Assembly: GCA_048859965.1 (NCBI GenBank)
Contig: JBLIZO010000063.1
Coordinates: forward strand, 1 to 45,837
Direction: 5' to 3'
DNA: 45,837 nucleotides
Source: Fluviibacter sp048859965
Lineage (GTDB): Bacteria; Pseudomonadota; Gammaproteobacteria; Burkholderiales; Rhodocyclaceae
This document shows, in pieces, positions 42,990-45,837 of this stretch (its first letter is position 1; every line of letters begins with the position of its first letter). The notes beneath the pieces are model-generated. The model did not search any database. It was not told the DNA's origin and saw only the letters and a list, made by a program, of their open reading frames with translations. The translations under genes were made by a program, and so were the position numbers.

Positions 42990-43020
42990 GCCCGCACAGA
43001 AGATTTGTGCGGGCTTTTTT
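42990..43020 (+). terminator. Intrinsic terminator inside the CoA-transferase leader (attenuator candidate)
   Basis: GCCCGCACA (42990-42998) and TGTGCGGGC (43006-43014) form a perfect 9-bp stem with a 7-base loop, followed directly by six T. It points toward the CoA-transferase gene and ends 22 bases before its ATG. The neighbour upstream is divergent, so there is no other gene for it to terminate. A second hairpin, CCAGAAA/TTTCTGG (42965-42984), lies just before it. Confidence 0.75.
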
Positions 43021-43042
43021 CATACGATGGAGACAAAGACAC

Positions 43043-44554
43043 ATGGCACATTCCGACCGTATTCTCTGCAAACAACTTCTGCCCAAAGTCATGTCCGCCG
43101 AAGCGGCGGCCGCCCTGGTACCGCATGGCGCCAATGTCGGCATGAGCGGTTTTACCGGTGCCGGATATCCCAAAGCCGTGCCCAGAGCCCTGGCCGAACT
43201 GATCGATCAACGTCACGCCAGCGGTGAAAAGTATCGGATCAGCGTCTGGACCGGCGCATCGACCGCACCGGAGCTGGATGGTGCACTGGCCAAGGTAGAT
43301 GGTATCGAACTCCGCCTGCCCTACCAGTCGGACGCCGAATGCCGCCGACGCATCAACGCCGGGACGATGTCGTACATCGACATGCATCTGTCGCAAGTGG
43401 CGCAGTCCGTCTGGTTCGGCCATCTCGGCAAACTCGACGTCGCCGTCGTCGAAATCGCCGGCATCCTCGAAGACGGCCGGCTCATTCCATCGTCATCCAT
43501 CGGCAACAATAAAACCTGGCTTGATCAGGCCGACATGGTCATTCTGGAAGTAAACGCCTGGCAGAATCCCAAATTGGAAGGCATGCACGACGTGTATTAC
43601 GGCACCGACCTGCCGCCAAACCGCAAGCCGATTCCGCTGGCCAAGCCCCAAGACCGGATCGGCGAGCCTTACCTCCGTTGCGACCTGAACAAGATTATCG
43701 CCATCGTCGAGACGCACGCACCGGATCGCAACAGCGCCTTTTCGAAACCCGACGAAAACTCCCAGCGTATCGCCGGCCATATCCTGGATTTTCTGCAGCA
43801 CGAAGTAAAACACGGGCGACTGCCCAGGAACCTGCTGCCCCTGCAATCGGGTGTGGGCAATATCGCCAATGCCGTCATGGCCGGCCTGAACCAGGGCCCC
43901 TTTGACAACCTCACGGCCTACACTGAAGTGCTGCAGGACGGCATGCTCGAGATGATCCGCTCCGGCAAGCTCGTGAGTGCCTCAGCCACCGCTTTCTCCC
44001 TCAGCGACACGGCACAGGTCGAGCTCAACGAGAATCTGGCCGAGTACCGTAAGCGCATCATTCTGCGTCCGCAGGAGATCAGCAATCACCCGGAAATCAT
44101 CCGCCGCTTGGGCGTGATCGCCATGAACGGCATGATCGAGGCCGATATCTACGGCAACGTCAACTCCACGCACCTCATGGGGAGCGCCATCATGAACGGC
44201 ATTGGCGGCTCCGGCGACTTTGCGAGAAACGCCTATCTTTCCATTTTCATGACACCATCGCAAGCCAAAGATGGCCGTATCTCCTGCATCGTCCCGATGG
44301 CCTCGCACGTCGACCATACCGAACACGATGTCATGGTGCTCGTCACCGAACAGGGTCTGGCCGACCTGCGCGGACTCTCGCCGAACCAGCGCGCCAGGGT
44401 CATCATCGACCGTTGCGCCCATCCGGATTTCCGCGATGCGCTCCATGACTACCATGAGCGCGCCCGGCGGGTTTCCTTCGGCAAACACACGCCGCACATT
44501 CTGGACGAAGCACTCAGCTGGCATCAGAAATATCTGACCAACGGTCACATGTAA
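43043..44554 (+). CDS. Acetyl-CoA hydrolase/transferase (acetate or propionate:succinate CoA-transferase type)
   Basis: The enzyme moves CoA between acetate (or propionate) and succinate, or hydrolyses acetyl-CoA. From the ATG at 43043 it has 503 residues, the normal length. Seen are MSGFTGAGYPKAVPRAL, the central LQSGVGNIANAVMAGL, YTEVLQDGMLEMI with a glutamate likely to be catalytic, SASATAFSLS, and the C-terminal MNGIGGSGDFARNAYLSIF and IVPMASHVDHTEHDV. GGAG lies ten bases upstream. The gene is divergent from a LysR regulator and preceded by a terminator hairpin in its own leader, so expression seems controlled at initiation and elongation. The bestrophin-like gene follows 20 bases later. 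Confidence 0.92.
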   Translation: MAHSDRILCKQLLPKVMSAEAAAALVPHGANVGMSGFTGAGYPKAVPRALAELIDQRHASGEKYRISVWTGASTAPELDGALAKVDGIELRLPYQSDAECRRRINAGTMSYIDMHLSQVAQSVWFGHLGKLDVAVVEIAGILEDGRLIPSSSIGNNKTWLDQADMVILEVNAWQNPKLEGMHDVYYGTDLPPNRKPIPLAKPQDRIGEPYLRCDLNKIIAIVETHAPDRNSAFSKPDENSQRIAGHILDFLQHEVKHGRLPRNLLPLQSGVGNIANAVMAGLNQGPFDNLTAYTEVLQDGMLEMIRSGKLVSASATAFSLSDTAQVELNENLAEYRKRIILRPQEISNHPEIIRRLGVIAMNGMIEADIYGNVNSTHLMGSAIMNGIGGSGDFARNAYLSIFMTPSQAKDGRISCIVPMASHVDHTEHDVMVLVTEQGLADLRGLSPNQRARVIIDRCAHPDFRDALHDYHERARRVSFGKHTPHILDEALSWHQKYLTNGHM

Positions 44555-44574
44555 CTGCCCGGGCAGCCTGGACC

Positions 44575-45489
44575 ATGATCGTTCGTCCGCATCAGCACTG
44601 GTTCCCCACGCTCTTCATCTGGCGTGGGTCCGTGCTGCCGAACATCCTGCCCAGGCTCGCCCTCAATTTTGGTGTCGCCGTCCTTGCCGTCCTGGCCTTA
44701 CCGTATTTCGACGCGCTGAACCTGCATATCACTACGGCGCCATTCAGCCTGCTCGGCATCTCAATCGCGATCTTTCTGGGCTTCCGCACCAATACCAGTT
44801 ACGCCCGCTTCAACGAAGCACGATGTTTGTGGGGCCGTCTACTGATCACGGGACAGACACTCACCCGCGAAATCAAAAGTCTGGGTTTCGATATGGCTGA
44901 CGTGCGGTTTGTGAGTAATCATCTCATCGCCTTCGTCTGGAGCCTCAATCACCAGTTGCGCGGCACCGACGCCAGCAAGGACCTCCAGCGACTACTACCG
45001 GAATCATCCTATACCAGCGTGATCCAAAGTCCGCTGCGTAGCAACCGTATTGTCATGCAACTCGGCGAATGGCTCGCCCGGAAATATCAGGATGGAAAAA
45101 TGAGCGACATCATTTTTTCGCTGATCGACAAGCGACTCAACGAAATGACCTATGTCCAGGGCTGCTGCGAAAGAATCGCCAGCACACCCATACCTTTCGC
45201 CTATGTCCTGATTCTTAAACGGACTGTGTACCTGTTCTGCACCGTGCTGCCCTTCGCCCTGGTCGACGATCTGAACTACCTCACACCATTCGTCACCGTC
45301 TTTATCTCGTATACCTTTCTGGCGATGGAGTCCGTCGCTGAAGAAATTGAAGATCCTTTCGGTCAGGCACCCAATGACCTGGCACTCAACGCCATCTGCA
45401 CGACCATCGAAATCAACCTGCTCGAGATGAACGACATCGAACCACTGCCGAGCCCTGTCAACGCTGACAAAAACTTTAATCTGATCTAA
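44575..45489 (+). CDS. Bestrophin family (UPF0187) anion channel-like protein
   Basis: This 304-residue protein matches bacterial bestrophins (YneE/UPF0187). Seen are the N-terminal HQHWFPTLFIWRGSVLPNILPRL, the conserved SIAIFLGFRTNTSYARFNEARCLWGRL, two later membrane segments (IPFAYVLILKRTVYLFCTVLPFALVDDL, TPFVTVFISYTFLAMESVAEEIEDPFG) and the C-terminal helix NDLALNAICTTIEINLLEMN. These form pentameric anion or cation channels. It lies 20 bases after the CoA-transferase and may share its transcript; a short-chain acid or anion link is only a suggestion. Confidence 0.9.
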   Translation: MIVRPHQHWFPTLFIWRGSVLPNILPRLALNFGVAVLAVLALPYFDALNLHITTAPFSLLGISIAIFLGFRTNTSYARFNEARCLWGRLLITGQTLTREIKSLGFDMADVRFVSNHLIAFVWSLNHQLRGTDASKDLQRLLPESSYTSVIQSPLRSNRIVMQLGEWLARKYQDGKMSDIIFSLIDKRLNEMTYVQGCCERIASTPIPFAYVLILKRTVYLFCTVLPFALVDDLNYLTPFVTVFISYTFLAMESVAEEIEDPFGQAPNDLALNAICTTIEINLLEMNDIEPLPSPVNADKNFNLI

Positions 45490-45672
45490 CTTGATTCCCA
45501 CCACCAGGCACGCGCAGGAAGGTGCCAATTTTCACGCGGTCTGCTAGGCGATTTCGAGAATGTAAAAAAAATCCAGCAAAGTTCTCGCAGCCTAATATTC
45601 AAGCGGCCAGATTTAGCATCTCCGCTGTCAGATATGAGGAGTACTGGATATTGGCACTTGTAGTTAGACCGC

Positions 45673-45836
45673 TACTGGACTGAAGGTTGTGTTACAGAGT
45701 TTTGTGCATTACTGGGCTTCGGTGAATTGACCTGTTGCATATCAAGATCTGTCTTGTACATGTTCATGACAACTTCGATGTTGTCGGGATAATCATAGGA
45801 TGCACCCGTTGCATGATCGATTGCCATACCAATAAA
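45673..45836 (-). CDS. C-terminus of an unidentified protein, cut by the window edge
   Basis: On the minus strand an open frame of 54 codons runs from the window edge to a TAG at 45675-45673. It reads FIGMAIDHATGASYDYPDNI and continues to a polar Gln/Ser/Asn-rich tail. The pattern of a glycine- and VD/ID-TGA-containing hydrophobic stretch followed by Tyr-Pro resembles the ends of small proteobacterial lipoproteins, but the N-terminus is not visible and I do not assign a family. The 183 bases between it and the bestrophin gene are AT-rich and show no gene or strong terminator. Confidence 0.5.
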
Positions 45837-45837
45837 C

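Noticed and set aside
42889..43227. 112-codon frame across the LysR/CoA-transferase gap
   Set aside because: It runs through the palindromes, the terminator hairpin and the start of the CoA-transferase in another frame. Its translation has no recognisable pattern and no ribosome site was seen.
45540..45672. Possible terminator or repeat after the bestrophin gene
   Set aside because: CGAGAA and TTCTCG can pair across a long A-rich loop, but the stem is short, the loop is about 20 bases and no T-run follows.

Overview
The window looks like a stretch of chromosome from a free-living Gram-negative proteobacterium, probably Beta- or Gammaproteobacteria (the Beta leaning is my inference). The support is the tig-clpP-clpX-lon order, two LpxL/HtrB-type lipid A acyltransferases, lipoproteins with lipoboxes, a class I PHA synthase and an FNR-type site. 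Base composition looks moderately GC-rich, with visibly more AT in lon (1-2173), around 38.8-41.9 kb and at the right end. No tRNA, rRNA, insertion sequence, phage gene or CRISPR array was seen. Both ends cut genes: lon on the left, and an unidentified minus-strand gene on the right.

Layout. 1-5.8 kb: protein quality control (lon, clpX, clpP, tig), all leftward, with a sigma32-like promoter before lon and a hairpin between clpX and lon. 6-15.1 kb: envelope and metabolism, namely a Tim44-like membrane protein, a patatin lipoprotein, a short prepilin peptidase, a TrpB2-type tryptophan synthase beta chain, a lipid A acyltransferase, a TAXI-type binding protein with an unusual membrane topology, and a DUF748/AsmA-like protein. 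15.3-16.6 kb: a nitronate monooxygenase family enzyme behind a perfect FNR-type palindrome.

16.6-29.8 kb is the most interesting part. A MerR-family regulator with a cobalamin-binding domain carries both signatures of CarH/LitR photoreceptors (W-x9-EH and ExHxxG). It is divergent from a seven-gene operon: exported glutathione peroxidase, FAD oxidoreductase, DUF1365, cyclopropane synthase-type methyltransferase, DUF3833 lipoprotein, SDR and an NTF2-like protein. That operon converges on a second one: an OvoA-type ovothiol synthase, a chalcone isomerase-like protein and an MFS carrier. Divergent from ovoA lies a bicarbonate transporter pair, sbtA-sbtB. A 13-bp palindrome of the form TTGTC-N3-GACAA occurs at both start codons of the litR/gpx divergent promoter, and again with one mismatch between ovoA and sbtA. 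I read the whole block as one light/B12-controlled regulon that joins membrane lipid modification, peroxide and thiol defence and, unexpectedly, inorganic carbon uptake.

29.8-38.8 kb: central carbon metabolism and storage, with an amidotransferase, a malic enzyme-PHA synthase pair, and a rightward fumC-aquaporin-patatin lipoprotein-outer membrane protein cluster. 38.8-45.8 kb: accessory genes, namely an exported Ntn-type C-N hydrolase, a small channel-like membrane protein with a broken K+ filter, a second lipid A acyltransferase, a LysR regulator divergent from an acetyl-CoA hydrolase/transferase whose leader contains a strong intrinsic terminator, and a bestrophin-like channel.
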